Notes: generated from the letters alone by a model not told the origin. A stretch of DNA of 64,000 nucleotides from Cyanidium caldarium (GCA_026184775.1 JANCYW010000009.1:423413-487412), one strand, 5' to 3'; shown: positions 52,631-62,255, counted from the stretch's first letter. Made by a program: numbers and translations.

Positions 52631-54472
52631 ATGCCGACGCGCAGGGCGAGGCGAGGCGCGCGCAGTAGGCGTCACTTTTCCGGACGTGCGGAGCTCTTTT
52701 CGCACGCGTGCTATTTCTGCCGTTTCACGCCGCGCGCGCGCACACACGACGCCGCCGTCGACATCTGCGCGGGTGCAGAGGGTGCCGACGGGATGCGCGA
52801 GCTGCAAGATGACCTGCCGTTACCCCCTCTGCAGCCGCCGGGGGAGACCGAAGCGCCCGCGCTGGACTCGTGGCTGACCGCACCGGCGCTCGCGTCGGAC
52901 ACGTCGACCACCCCCGCCGACCCGTTCATGGTGCCGTGGGATGTGAACGGCCACGGTGAGAGTGATCGGGGCGAGGAGGGGGACGCGCAGCGCTCGTCGG
53001 CGACGGCGGACGGGGCGTCGGCCGCGTCGACCGGCACCTCCAGCTGGGCGGCCGAGGTGGGTGCGGCCGCCCCCGGGCTGGCTGTGGCGGCTATCGCCAC
53101 CGGCACGTCGATTGCGCAGTGCGGCGGGCGAGTGAAGAGCTCGTGGAGCGCTGAAGAGGACACGGCGCTGCGTCAGATGGTGATGCGTTACGGCGACAAG
53201 GCGTGGACGGCGGTGGCCAGCGGCCTGCCGGGCCGCACCAGCAAGCAGTGTCGCGAACGCTGGCTGAACCAGTTGAATCCGGCCGTGAAGAGGGATGCCT
53301 GGACGTTTGAGGAGGACGAGGAGTTGCTGGTGCTACACGAAAAGTGCGGCAACAAGTGGGCGCAGATCAGCAAGCGCATGCGCGGGCGCACCGACAACGC
53401 CATCAAGAACCATTGGAACAGCACCACGCATCGGCAGTGGCGGGACAATCGGGCGGCGGTGCTGGAGGCCGGTCTGCCGTGGAATGCGCGCACGGCCAAG
53501 CTGGTGCAGATCTACGGCTTGCCGGCGGTGATCGAGTCGTTCACCAGCGGCACGCCGTTGGCGGGCGCGGAGGCGCTGGAGGCGGCGTTGGCGCCACCGT
53601 CGACACCGCCGGCTTCGCCATTGGGGCTAGCGGCGATGGCGACCGAACGTCGCAACTGTTTGGCGACGCCCTCGGCGACCGTGGCGGCGGTGAGTTTTCG
53701 GAACAACTGGGCGCTGTCGTCGCGGGCCAAAGCGTCATCGCGGGATGTGCGTCGTTCGGCCAGTCTGGGGTGGTTGCGGCAGCAGCAGCAGCAGCAGCAG
53801 CGGGAGTTGGAGGGGAACGGCGCGGTATCGACGGCGGTGGCGGGTTCGGGTCCCCGCACGTCGTCGGCGCCGCCGTCGTCGCCGCTGAGCCGTTGCTCGA
53901 GCTCCAACTCGTTGTCCAGCCTGCGCGACGGCCTGGGCAATTTGGTGGTGCATCAGGCGGGACAGCGGCGGCGCAGCTCCAGAGCGGCGGCGAGCCCGGC
54001 GATCACGCGCCTCACCGCCTCGAGTCGCTTCGGGGCGCTGGTGTCGTCGCCGGGCGCCGCCCATCCGTACGAGTCACCGCCGCTGACTACGACGGCCGTG
54101 GCCACTGCATCGAAGCGAGCGGCGCCGATTCCCGAAGAGTACTTTTCGTTGCCGCTGCCGAGCGCCATGGCGGCTGCCGCTGCCGAGTTCGATTGGGGCG
54201 TGTTGTCGTCACCCCGGTGTGACGAGCTGTCGCAGACGCAGGCGAGCTCGTACACGGCGGGCGTGGAGGCGCATACCGTGGACGACCCCAGCGACGAGGA
54301 CGGCTGGGGTGCGAATTGGATGGGCGGTGCATCGGCGTTTTCAACGTCGGAGCATCGGCCGTCGTCGTGCGAGTCGTCGATGGACGAGCCGTACCAAGAA
54401 ATGATGTCGCGACCGGACAGTATGGGGGTAGTGTTTGCCGACGATTTGGGTGATCTAGACGGATGGCTCTAG
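52631..54472 (+). CDS. R2R3-MYB transcription factor
   Basis: Up to 613 residues. Two MYB repeats lie at about 168-275: KSSWSAEEDTALRQMVMRYGDKAWTAVASGLPGRTSKQCRERWLNQL, then DAWTFEEDEELLVLHEKCGNKWAQISKRMRGRTDNAIKNHW, with the regularly spaced Trp residues expected in each repeat. The flanks are Ala/Ser/Pro-rich, with a Gln run (CAG repeats, ~53783) in the middle. R2R3-MYBs bind DNA as plant-type transcription factors; in C. merolae an R2R3-MYB controls nitrogen assimilation genes, but equivalence is not shown. A later ATG at 52793 (MRELQDDLP) would remove a basic leader. Confidence 0.88.
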   Translation: MPTRRARRGARSRRHFSGRAELFSHACYFCRFTPRARTHDAAVDICAGAEGADGMRELQDDLPLPPLQPPGETEAPALDSWLTAPALASDTSTTPADPFMVPWDVNGHGESDRGEEGDAQRSSATADGASAASTGTSSWAAEVGAAAPGLAVAAIATGTSIAQCGGRVKSSWSAEEDTALRQMVMRYGDKAWTAVASGLPGRTSKQCRERWLNQLNPAVKRDAWTFEEDEELLVLHEKCGNKWAQISKRMRGRTDNAIKNHWNSTTHRQWRDNRAAVLEAGLPWNARTAKLVQIYGLPAVIESFTSGTPLAGAEALEAALAPPSTPPASPLGLAAMATERRNCLATPSATVAAVSFRNNWALSSRAKASSRDVRRSASLGWLRQQQQQQQRELEGNGAVSTAVAGSGPRTSSAPPSSPLSRCSSSNSLSSLRDGLGNLVVHQAGQRRRSSRAAASPAITRLTASSRFGALVSSPGAAHPYESPPLTTTAVATASKRAAPIPEEYFSLPLPSAMAAAAAEFDWGVLSSPRCDELSQTQASSYTAGVEAHTVDDPSDEDGWGANWMGGASAFSTSEHRPSSCESSMDEPYQEMMSRPDSMGVVFADDLGDLDGWL

Positions 54473-54794
54473 GGACATGCAAGGAAGCAATCGAGTTGCC
54501 TCATTGCGACCGTCGCCGCGGTCACATCGGTTACCGCGGCGTGTCCCCGTCGAGCTCGAGAGTGCGTGCACGAGAATACGCTAGCACAAGACACAGAGAG
54601 CGTGTATGTGTGTATGTGTGTGGTTCGATGGCCGCATCGCAGCATCGCGAAGGTCACCGCACCCGACCGACTCCATAACACGAGGTGGAGTCGGTGGGTG
54701 GCGGGCATTCGCTGGCTGCACCGCGCGCGACGCAGAACTCACGACCGAGAGAGCGTTTATCCGAGAAACGATAAAGGAAGCAGTACGTTGCCAG
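54473..54794. other. 322-bp convergent intergenic region
   Basis: Between the 3' ends of the MYB gene and the tail-anchored protein gene. It contains a short TG/TATG repeat (about 54600-54625). No gene supported. Confidence 0.4.
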
Positions 54795-55571
54795 TCAGGG
54801 GGATGAGGAGGAATGCTTGGTGGCCGAGGTGGAGGCCGCAAGGAAGCCGGTCACAAACGACAAGCCGCACACCATCAGGAGCCGCGGCCACACCACTCGG
54901 ACGTGGTGCGGGTGATGTTTGTCGGGCACCGGTGGTGTGGTGTCGGCAGGTGGCTCGGGCCAGACTTGCGGCACCTGCTCGAGCACCCGGCGCGTCCACG
55001 AGCGCTGCAGCCGGTGACTGGCACTGCGTGTTGGGGTGGTGCGGTCAGCGGTCGACGGCACCTCGAAAACGTCCGCGGTGGTGGTGTCGGAGCTCATGCT
55101 GGAGCCCAGCGCCGCGGCGGCCGTCGGCTGCGAGCAAACTTCGGCCTGCAGCCAGTGCTCCAGTCGGCGTCGAATATCCAGCACCGTCGGCGGTGGATCA
55201 GGAGACAAGTCCTCCAAACAGAGTGCCTGCTTGTAGAGCGTCCGCACCAGCTGCTCGAGGCGACGAAATTCCTCCTGCAGCGTCGAAGCGTCCGCCGAGG
55301 CGTCGGGTAACCGGTTCACCGTGGCCACGTTCTCCTTGTCGACCGGTGCAGGTGGCGGTGCTTGCGATTGTAACGCTCGTTGCTCCTCCCACAACTGCTG
55401 CAAGTGTAACAGCCGGTCACGCATCAGCTGGTACGCCTCGCGGTACCGTCGCAGCTCGGACACGACCCGCTGCCACCGTCGCGGGGAGGCGTGCGCGGGA
55501 GCGGGTACGTCCGACGAGGGGAGCGACTCGCCAGGGTCACGCTCCCAGACCGGCGAAGAGGAGGATGACAT
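54795..55571 (-). CDS. Tail-anchored coiled-coil protein, unrecognised
   Basis: 258 residues, not recognised. Heptad-rich helices at about 30-65 and 80-125 suggest coiled coils. A single hydrophobic segment (about 225-245, LLMVCGLSFVTGFLAAS) with a short polar end makes it a likely tail-anchored protein of ER, mitochondria or plastid envelope. The centre is Ser/Thr-rich. ATG at MSSSSSPVWERD is the first in frame. Confidence 0.6.
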   Translation of the reverse strand: MSSSSSPVWERDPGESLPSSDVPAPAHASPRRWQRVVSELRRYREAYQLMRDRLLHLQQLWEEQRALQSQAPPPAPVDKENVATVNRLPDASADASTLQEEFRRLEQLVRTLYKQALCLEDLSPDPPPTVLDIRRRLEHWLQAEVCSQPTAAAALGSSMSSDTTTADVFEVPSTADRTTPTRSASHRLQRSWTRRVLEQVPQVWPEPPADTTPPVPDKHHPHHVRVVWPRLLMVCGLSFVTGFLAASTSATKHSSSSP

Positions 55572-55774
55572 GGGGAGGACAAGCGGGGTATCCTCTTCGG
55601 AGTGGTCGCCCCAGCTTACGGCACTCTCCGGCAACCGCAACGTGGACGCGTTCAGAGCGCTACGCGCCGACCGGTGTGGGGCCACATTCAAATCCTGTAA
55701 CGGATGTTTTGCGGGTTTCGGCACAGACCCGAACCGAACGCTCCCCTCTCCGGTCACCCGGGTACCCCATTTCT

Positions 55775-57766
55775 TCACACGACCACATCGGGGCGGTCGC
55801 GCTTGGTGCGCCACAACACTCCGGTGATCTCTTCGGCTGCTTCCGCGACGGGTTCCATCACCCGCTCGGCCTCCTGTCCTACGCATTGCACGTCGCCCTC
55901 GCCGACGGCCACATACTTCTCCAGGTAGATGCGGATGGTGGCCAGGCTCGAGCCGGTGCCGCTCAACCGCACCACCAGGCGCGCCGAGCGGTCCGCACCG
56001 AGGAATATGCGAATGCCCTGGAGTTCGGCGCGCGCACCATCCACTGGGTCGGTGTAGCAAAAGTCGTCGGCGTCGACGATGCCGTGTCGCGGGAAGGTGC
56101 TGGCCAGGGTGCCCGCCTCCACCTGTTGCCGCAGATCCTCCATCAGTTGCTGCGCGACGTCCGGACGCACATTGTCAAAATCCCATCGCGCGTAATAGTG
56201 GCGGCCGTAGGTGGCCCAGTGTTCCCGCACCACCTGCTCCACGCCGATCGGCAGCGTGCGCCCCGGTCGGTCGCGGTTGCGATGTTCCAGAATGGACATC
56301 CAGCAGAGCACCGTCCACAGGCCGTCCTTCTCGCGGATGTGATCGCTGCCCGCACCGAAACTCTCCTCGCCACACACGGACACCAGGCCGGCATCGAGCA
56401 GGTTGCTGAAAAACTTCCACCCGGTGGGCGTCTCGTGGCAGCGCACGCCCAGACGCTCGGCCACGCGGTCCAGAGCGCGACTGGTGGGCATCGACCGCGC
56501 CACCCCCCGCAACGGGCCGTAGCGGTCGCGTGCCAAATGCGGTATCACGCCCGCACGGCCGGCATAGTCTGCGATGATCGCTAACGAGTCCGACGGCGTG
56601 ACGAAAAAGTTGCGCCCCACGATCATGCACCGGTCGCCGTCGCCATCCGATGCCGCCGCCAGCTCCAACTCGCTGTTCTCGTCGTTGATCTCTTCGAGGA
56701 GCTCGTCCAGCGCGTGCGGACTCGGGTCGGGCGGCGCATCCCCGAAATGTTGCATGGGAAAGGCGTGACGCAGCAGCGGGAAGTGATGCTCGCCGAGGTT
56801 TTCGTAGAAGAGGTGAAAGGCGCTGGGACCGCTGGCACCGTTCATGGCGTCGAAGGCCATGTGAAAATCGGGACGCGCGAGCAAGGCGCGCAGCCGCGAA
56901 AAGTCGAACAGCGTGCGCAACCGGTCGACGTACACTACGGCGGCATCCAACAGGTGCAGCTCGAAGGGCGTCTCTCTGCGGGAGCCGCGCCCCGACGCCT
57001 CATCGCGCCCGTCCACGCCCACCACCCGAAAGCGGTACACGGTGTTGACGCGCTTCACGTCGACGCCGGCGAAACCGTCCGAGCCGTAGGCGTCGCCGCG
57101 CTCTTTGACCACCACCTCGAAATAGCGGTCGACGGTCTGCGTGCGCCGGTAGATCTGTTCGCATAGCACCGGCGGCGCCGGCCCGCCATTGCTCACGTTG
57201 AACTTGACGCCCCAGTCACCGTCCAGCCCGCCCATGTTGTGGCTGGCGGTAAGCAAAATGCCGCCGATAGCCCCGTGTTCGCGGATGGCCACGCTCATGC
57301 CCGGCGTGGTGGTGACCGCATCCGGCCCCAGCACCATCAGCCGGTGCACGCCATTGGCCGCCGCCAGTCGCTGCACCTTCTGCAGCGCGATCTTGTTCCA
57401 GTAGCGCCCGTCGCCGCCCACCAGCAGCGTGCTGTTGCGCAGCGGCGTCGGGCTGCACGGCGCCGACAGCACGTCGAACAGCGACTGCAGCCAGTTTTCG
57501 AAAAAGTTGGCCGTGCCCACCACGTCACGCGTGCGCCACCGCAAGCCGGAAGTGCCCATTTTCTGCCCGGCGATGGGACGTGTCTCCTTGCGCACCACGT
57601 GCATTCGCGTCTTTTCGTCGATCTCCCACACCGAGGTGTCTAGCAGCGGCTCCGGCCCGGCAGTGCAACGCCATCTGCAGTAGCGGAGTCGTCGAGAGGG
57701 ATGAGCGTGGTGGGGGGTCAGTGATGTGCGCGGCTGTAAGGATATGGGCGGAATGAGAAACGCCAT
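55775..57766 (-). CDS. PGM: Phosphoglucomutase (alpha-D-phosphohexomutase family)
   Basis: 663 residues. Interconverts glucose 1- and 6-phosphate for starch/sugar metabolism. The phosphoserine loop LLTASHNMGGLDGDWGVKFN lies at about 170, the metal-binding DGDGDR at about 370 and the sugar-ring loop CGEESFGAGSDHIREKDG at about 462. The phosphate-binding C-terminal domain has VVRLSGTGSSLATIRIYLEKY. The first 45 residues (start MAFLIPPISLQP, Phe at position 3, Arg/His-rich) suit a plastid transit peptide, so this may be the plastid isoform, though red algae make floridean starch in the cytosol. Confidence 0.93.
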   Translation of the reverse strand: MAFLIPPISLQPRTSLTPHHAHPSRRLRYCRWRCTAGPEPLLDTSVWEIDEKTRMHVVRKETRPIAGQKMGTSGLRWRTRDVVGTANFFENWLQSLFDVLSAPCSPTPLRNSTLLVGGDGRYWNKIALQKVQRLAAANGVHRLMVLGPDAVTTTPGMSVAIREHGAIGGILLTASHNMGGLDGDWGVKFNVSNGGPAPPVLCEQIYRRTQTVDRYFEVVVKERGDAYGSDGFAGVDVKRVNTVYRFRVVGVDGRDEASGRGSRRETPFELHLLDAAVVYVDRLRTLFDFSRLRALLARPDFHMAFDAMNGASGPSAFHLFYENLGEHHFPLLRHAFPMQHFGDAPPDPSPHALDELLEEINDENSELELAAASDGDGDRCMIVGRNFFVTPSDSLAIIADYAGRAGVIPHLARDRYGPLRGVARSMPTSRALDRVAERLGVRCHETPTGWKFFSNLLDAGLVSVCGEESFGAGSDHIREKDGLWTVLCWMSILEHRNRDRPGRTLPIGVEQVVREHWATYGRHYYARWDFDNVRPDVAQQLMEDLRQQVEAGTLASTFPRHGIVDADDFCYTDPVDGARAELQGIRIFLGADRSARLVVRLSGTGSSLATIRIYLEKYVAVGEGDVQCVGQEAERVMEPVAEAAEEITGVLWRTKRDRPDVVV

Positions 57767-58029
57767 GGGGTAGTGGCAGGTCACGGAGGTCGATTGACCT
57801 GCCCGAAGCGGTGTTCCGCCTCCGTGTGACGACAAGGGAAACAGCGGGCGGCGCAGGGGGAACGCCAAGGGAATGAGGGAAGTGATTTCCCTTACGCGCG
57901 AGCCGACGGCGGGCGCAGGGCGTCGCTGGGCAGTGTGGTCGGAGTTGCGCGGGCGCGGCGTGCGGGGAATGCCTGGGAGGTCGGGCAACACGATACACCA
58001 GAGCTATGCGTGGGAGTAGGGCAGATGCG

Positions 58030-58542
58030 ATGTTTGGTTGGGTGACTCCTGTCTGGGGTGGTTGCGTGCGCGGAACCGGGCGCCAACGCCTCGGACGCTG
58101 GTGGCCACCGACGTGGTGTCTGCGACGACCGGGCCGGCGAGCTGTCCTCTGCAGCGTGGGCGCCATGCCAGCACCCAAAATAGGTCGTCCGAAGACGTCG
58201 GTGAAAAAGTCGACGCCCATTTTCAACGAGCCATCGCCGACGCCGGAGACCGAGTCGGACGCCGGGCTGACGCGGCCGAAGATGAAACGAAAAACCGACA
58301 CCGAGTTTGTGCCCATGTGGAAAGTGATCCTCATCGGCGACGAGGAGTACGAGGAGCGTTACGTGGTGCAGGTGCTGGTGAAGAACATTCCCAAGCTGGA
58401 CAAGAATGAGGCGCGGCGCATTTACCACGAGGCGCAGACCCAAGGCGAGGCGCTGATCATCGTGGTCGCGCAGGAACACGCCGAGTTCTTTGCTACCATG
58501 TTGAAGCGCAGCGAGCTGTACGTCCGTATAGAACCGGAGTGA
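58030..58542 (+). CDS. CLPS: Plastid ClpS-type N-degron adaptor
   Basis: 170 residues. Start MFGWVTPVW with Phe at position 2 and an Arg/Trp-rich leader fits a red-algal plastid transit peptide. The ClpS core spans about 95-170: MWKVILIGDEEYEERYVVQVLV, KNEARRIYHEAQTQGEALIIVVAQEHAEFF, ending YVRIEPE, close to plant plastid ClpS. ClpS delivers N-degron proteins to the ClpC protease. The usual pocket residues (NDD, and the VHxxG His) read GDE and Gln here, so specificity may differ. An upstream in-frame ATG at 58006 adds eight residues. Confidence 0.83.
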   Translation: MFGWVTPVWGGCVRGTGRQRLGRWWPPTWCLRRPGRRAVLCSVGAMPAPKIGRPKTSVKKSTPIFNEPSPTPETESDAGLTRPKMKRKTDTEFVPMWKVILIGDEEYEERYVVQVLVKNIPKLDKNEARRIYHEAQTQGEALIIVVAQEHAEFFATMLKRSELYVRIEPE

Positions 58543-58661
58543 TCCGTGCGTCAGTCTAGCGCACTGCTTTCGACACGCGTTGCCGGCAGCGACGAGTGCA
58601 TCGCCGCTGCGGTCGCAGCTCTGTCCGCCCGTACGCTGAGATCATCATTCACGCGGAAGTC

Positions 58662-59672
58662 TCACGGCTCGCGATGGGGAGACTGGTGAGGAAGCGCTGG
58701 CATCCACCGAGGGAAGTTTTGCGAGAGCAAGAACAGACACAGCGCGCCGCGATGATCCTCCGCCATATCCAACCGGCGCGCGGCGTCGGCGCCGTTCCAT
58801 CCGCAGGCGTCGGCAATGTCGTCGGTGGCGCGCACTGGCAAGAAGCGCAGATCCACGCTCTCGATGAGGTCGCGGTCGCCACGTTGCCAGTGCGCGCGCA
58901 CCTGCTCGGTGGTGAGCGTGGTGTGCAGCTGAGCGGCGTAGGTGACGCGGTGATCGGCCACACGCCGCACCACTCCGAGAAATGCGACCGGCGATAAAGC
59001 CTCGGCGGGCACCGCAAGCTCTTCACGCACTTCGTCGGCCACCGACTCGAACAGCTCTCGTTCGACGGTGCGTCGCGGAGCGGTGCCGGCGTCGGTGTCG
59101 ACATTTGCGGGTTCCGGGTGGCCGCCGGGCAGCACCCATCGTCCGCCGGCCTCGCCGATGCTGTCACGACGTCGTTGACACACCACGTTATCGTCGGCGG
59201 TGATCACCACGGCGGCGTTGCCCAGTGCGTTGGCCAAATGACAATCCGGTGCGCCGGGCACGTCGGAGCGAAAGCGTCGCAGCGCGTCGGGCGCCAGGGT
59301 CGTGCCCTGGTGCGCGCGGTAGTCGGTGCGTCCCAGGCAGAGGCATAGTGGGTGGTCGTTGGTGGGCCGGTCGTGACGAGTGTAAACCGCTCCCAGGCGG
59401 AACTTGCTGCCGTTCCAGAGGTGCTTGCCCAGGCGTTGTTGCTGCTCCTGCCAGCGAGAGTCTATGGTGGACTCGACTTGGGCGTCCGGGTGCGGAAGGC
59501 GCGCGAAGCGCGAGGGATCGTCGCAGACGAGTAGGCGGCAGGTTGGGGAGGGTGCGGACGTAGAGTCGGCGGAGAAGGTTACGGGTGGTGAGGCGACTGC
59601 GAGGATTTGGTAGCCGCCGGCGGTTTGAGCGAGAGAGAAGCGGATGTCGTCAGCTTCCAGATCCGCTCTCAT
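58662..59672 (-). CDS. NUDT22-like Nudix hydrolase
   Basis: 336 residues. Matches human NUDT22 along its length: SKFRLGAVYTR, CLCLGRTDYRAHQGTT, LANALGNAAVVITADDNVV, WVLPGGHPEP (the unusual Nudix box, about 180), VERELFESVADEVREEL, and ALCLFLLS near the end. NUDT22 hydrolyses UDP-glucose and UDP-galactose to UMP and sugar 1-phosphate. The catalytic Glu cluster of the Nudix helix (REL-ES-ADEVREE) is kept. First ATG in frame; an N-terminal ~40 residues are less conserved. Confidence 0.83.
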   Translation of the reverse strand: MRADLEADDIRFSLAQTAGGYQILAVASPPVTFSADSTSAPSPTCRLLVCDDPSRFARLPHPDAQVESTIDSRWQEQQQRLGKHLWNGSKFRLGAVYTRHDRPTNDHPLCLCLGRTDYRAHQGTTLAPDALRRFRSDVPGAPDCHLANALGNAAVVITADDNVVCQRRRDSIGEAGGRWVLPGGHPEPANVDTDAGTAPRRTVERELFESVADEVREELAVPAEALSPVAFLGVVRRVADHRVTYAAQLHTTLTTEQVRAHWQRGDRDLIESVDLRFLPVRATDDIADACGWNGADAARRLDMAEDHRGALCLFLLSQNFPRWMPALPHQSPHREP

Positions 59673-60628
59673 GGTGCGACGGAAGGAGAACCGAGGGCCG
59701 CGTCAGAAGAGAGGAGCCTCATGGGTGCCCGCTTGTTGGCCATGGAGGCGCAGCCCACGCAGCCAACCGCTGCGGTCAGCTCTTCAGATCAATCCGCCGA
59801 GTGCTTTGCGTTGCGATCGGTCTGGTGGGTACTGCCGTACGCGCTGGTGACAACGTCAAAAGTGTTAAGCTCGATCGTGCGGCGGCGCCCACGCGCTGAG
59901 CGTTGCGCCGAGGCAGGTGCAGAATTCTTCTTCTTGGAAGAACCTTCACGGGGATGACCCAGATTGGCCGGGTTTCGAAGGCCATACGGAAGGGGAAAAG
60001 CGATTCGCAGCGGGTTGAATACGATATTGCTGTTGCGGTTGTGTCTCCACAAACACTCCGTGTTTTGGCACTGCAGCAGGAGCCACACTGCGCATGTCTT
60101 CTCGTCTTTCGCACAGCGTTCCCTCAGGTGAGACCGAGCACTGTCAGCCGTATCGCGATGGACGCACCGACCAGATGCACTATGCGTGGTCTCGGTTGCG
60201 GTGTCGGAATACCGGCTGCCGCCGCACACTGCAGCGCAATGAGAACGCCGTATGCAACCGACTGCCCATTGTTGGGAGGCCTATGTCAATTACATAGAGC
60301 GATGGACCTGTCGGTGTCGTCGTATGTCGACAAGAGCAACAACACGTGTGACTCGGCGCCAGCCACTTTACCGAGGGTCAACGATGACCAAGTAGGTGAG
60401 TTCTGTCTCTTGCCTGCTTTCCAACGACATACGAGTTTATGATTCGGTGTTGGTGGCAGTGGTGCTCCCTCTGCACGCATTCGATGCTGTCCTCATTCAT
60501 GTGTGTCTTTTCTGGGTGTATTCTGGTCGTTGCCGTTCCGTGCATGCAATCCACTTTCCGGCTCTCGTTCCCGTTGCCCCAGCGCCATCGGTCCGTGCGC
60601 GCTCCCCAGTCTCCTCCCTTCTCCCACG
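59673..60628. other. Gene-poor region between the last housekeeping gene and the subtelomere
   Basis: About 950 bp with lower GC than the gene bodies to its left. Open frames on both strands show no family features. A minus-strand frame at 59789-60229 has several Cys but no pattern I trust. The plus strand becomes pyrimidine-rich at about 60510-60630. I see no RNA gene. Confidence 0.45.
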
Positions 60629-61060
60629 CTAACGTATGGCCACACACTCTGTATCGTTGACACACACCTCGTCGTCGGTGCAACAGCGCACTTTGGTGAC
60701 CACGTTGTCCGACGGTATGGTGTAGGTGCCGCACTGCTTGGAGGGGTCCCAGCACACGCAGAACGAGGCCGCGGTGCCATAGGTAGTGGTGGTGGATGAT
60801 GATAACGCCGTGTTGCCGCTGGCTCCCGCGGTGTAGGTGCAGCTCTGGGTGGCAGTGTTGCAGCACTCGGGACCGCACAGCACGCAATTAGAGGGGTTCG
60901 TTCCCGAACGGGTGCCGTCGGTGGCCGCCGCTACTGCCGTCACTGACCCCGCCAACAGCAACACACAAACTGCGGCACCTTCTGATAGCACTCGCCGCCG
61001 TAGCCCACACAACAGCTCGCCTGCAGACACTGCTGCACCGCAGGTGTTATCGTTGAACAT
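60629..61060 (-). CDS. Small secreted cysteine-rich protein (candidate, possibly decayed)
   Basis: Open frame of 143 residues. The start is MFNDNTCGAAV and a hydrophobic segment at about 28-45 (AAVCVLLLAGSVTAVAAA) could be a signal peptide. The mature part has a regular Cys pattern: CVLCGPECC, then SC, FCVCW, CG, RCCTDDEVCVNDTEC, with a Thr/Ser linker. Similar Cys modules occur just upstream in the two other frames, so this frame may be the last exon or the intact end of a frameshifted gene. I do not recognise the family. Confidence 0.4.
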   Translation of the reverse strand: MFNDNTCGAAVSAGELLCGLRRRVLSEGAAVCVLLLAGSVTAVAAATDGTRSGTNPSNCVLCGPECCNTATQSCTYTAGASGNTALSSSTTTTYGTAASFCVCWDPSKQCGTYTIPSDNVVTKVRCCTDDEVCVNDTECVAIR

Positions 61061-61330
61061 TGGTGCTGTGGGTGACGGGGCTGTCGTTGCAACTGCGGCA
61101 CCGCACAGGTGTGCTGTGCCTGGTAACAGTACGGTTTGGAGAGGTATTCGGTGTGGTGTTAGCGTCGTAGCAGCATCCCTGGGAGAGGCAGGTGAAGCGG
61201 CGGATGCGCGGCAGGCCGCACGGTTGGCGTGTGTGGAGCGGGTCTTTGTTGGTAGATACGGGGGCACCGGGACAGAGGTGCCCGCAGTTGGAAGGTGGTG
61301 GCCGACGGTTCTGGTGCGAGGGTGGTCGTC
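60943..61330 (-). pseudogene. Cysteine-rich modules in two other frames (frameshifted or spliced)
   Basis: On the minus strand one frame (about 61330-61165) carries CGHLCPG and FTCLSQGCCYDAN. A second frame (about 61160-60943) carries YCYQAQHTC, CLQASCC, GECYQK and FVCCCW before a stop. Both share the C-x4-CC and C-x-C-W patterns of the neighbouring candidate CDS. No plausible GT-AG introns of normal length join them, so frameshift decay or an assembly indel is likely. Confidence 0.4.
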
Positions 61331-61902
61331 GTCGTAGAGGCACCACGGGGCGATGATGAAGATGAAGATGAGGAGGTGGTGGTGGTTGGTGGTGGTGAGT
61401 CGGTTGGCCGCAGAGCATGTGGGCATGGCGCGGGAGTTGTTGGTAGTGGATGTGATACGTTGCAGGGCGCGCCGGGGGTGCGGGAGAAATGGAGAGACGC
61501 GTGGGTACCCTTAGTGTTGTTGTTGTTGGAGTGTGAGTGTGACTGCGAGTGAGGGAAGTAGTGCGGGGTGCGCGTGATTGTCAGGGAGTGGGAGTGGTGT
61601 TGTGGCGGACGTTCCGGTCACGGTGGCCGCATAGGAACGCCGTGTGATTGTTGTTGTTGTTGGGGGAATCGGGCACTGGTGCGTCTCTGTGTTGGTGTGT
61701 GGAATCGAAATGAGGCGATCTGGGGCAGCGCAGATGGAAGTGGGTTTGGGGCCGCTGAGCGAGCTATAGAGATGTTGAACTGCGGGGTGTTGGGTTTCGA
61801 GGGTGGTGGGGTGTTGGCGGGTGAGCGCCTGGTCGGGTGGTGGTGGTGATGGGAGTGTTTGGGTGTGTTGGTTGGTTGGTGGGTGTTGGGGCGAGTGACG
61901 AC

Positions 61903-62060
61903 CGGTTTGGGGCGGGAACGGCCAGCGGGTCGGTTGGGAGCTGGGAGCTGGGGGAGTGTTGGCGGGTGAGCGCCTGATGGGTTGACGATCGGTGGTGGTG
62001 GGAGAGGGGTCATGGGCGTGCGGGAGAGTTGGTTGGTGGGTGTGGAGTGTGTTGGGAGTG
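61903..62060 (+). repeat. 158-bp subtelomeric repeat, copy 1
   Basis: Aligns without gaps to 62098-62255 (offset 195) with few mismatches. Starts CGGTTTGGGGCGGGAACGGC and includes TGGCGGGTGAGCGCCTGATG. A shorter related block lies at about 61811-61850. Confidence 0.85.
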
Positions 62061-62097
62061 TTTGGAGTGTTCATGAGTGTGTGTTGGGTGTTGGGGT

Positions 62098-62255
62098 CGG
62101 TTTGGGGCGGGAACGGCCAGCGGGTCGGTTGGGAGCCGGGAGCTGGGGGAGTGTTGGCGGGTGAGCGCCTGATGGGTTGATGATCGGTGGTGGTGGGAGA
62201 GGGGTCATGGGCGTGCGGGAGCGTTGGTTGGTGGGTGTGGAGTGTGTTGGGAGTG
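62098..62255 (+). repeat. 158-bp subtelomeric repeat, copy 2
   Basis: Second copy of the 61903-62060 unit; a 37-bp spacer separates the two. Confidence 0.85.

Noticed and set aside
53783-53803. CAG repeat in the MYB gene as a regulatory repeat
   Set aside because: It is in frame and simply encodes a Gln run in a disordered region.
59789-60442. Overlapping frames of about 146 and 179 codons
   Set aside because: A few Cys residues on the minus strand but no convincing pattern, no signal peptide and no family; probably chance.
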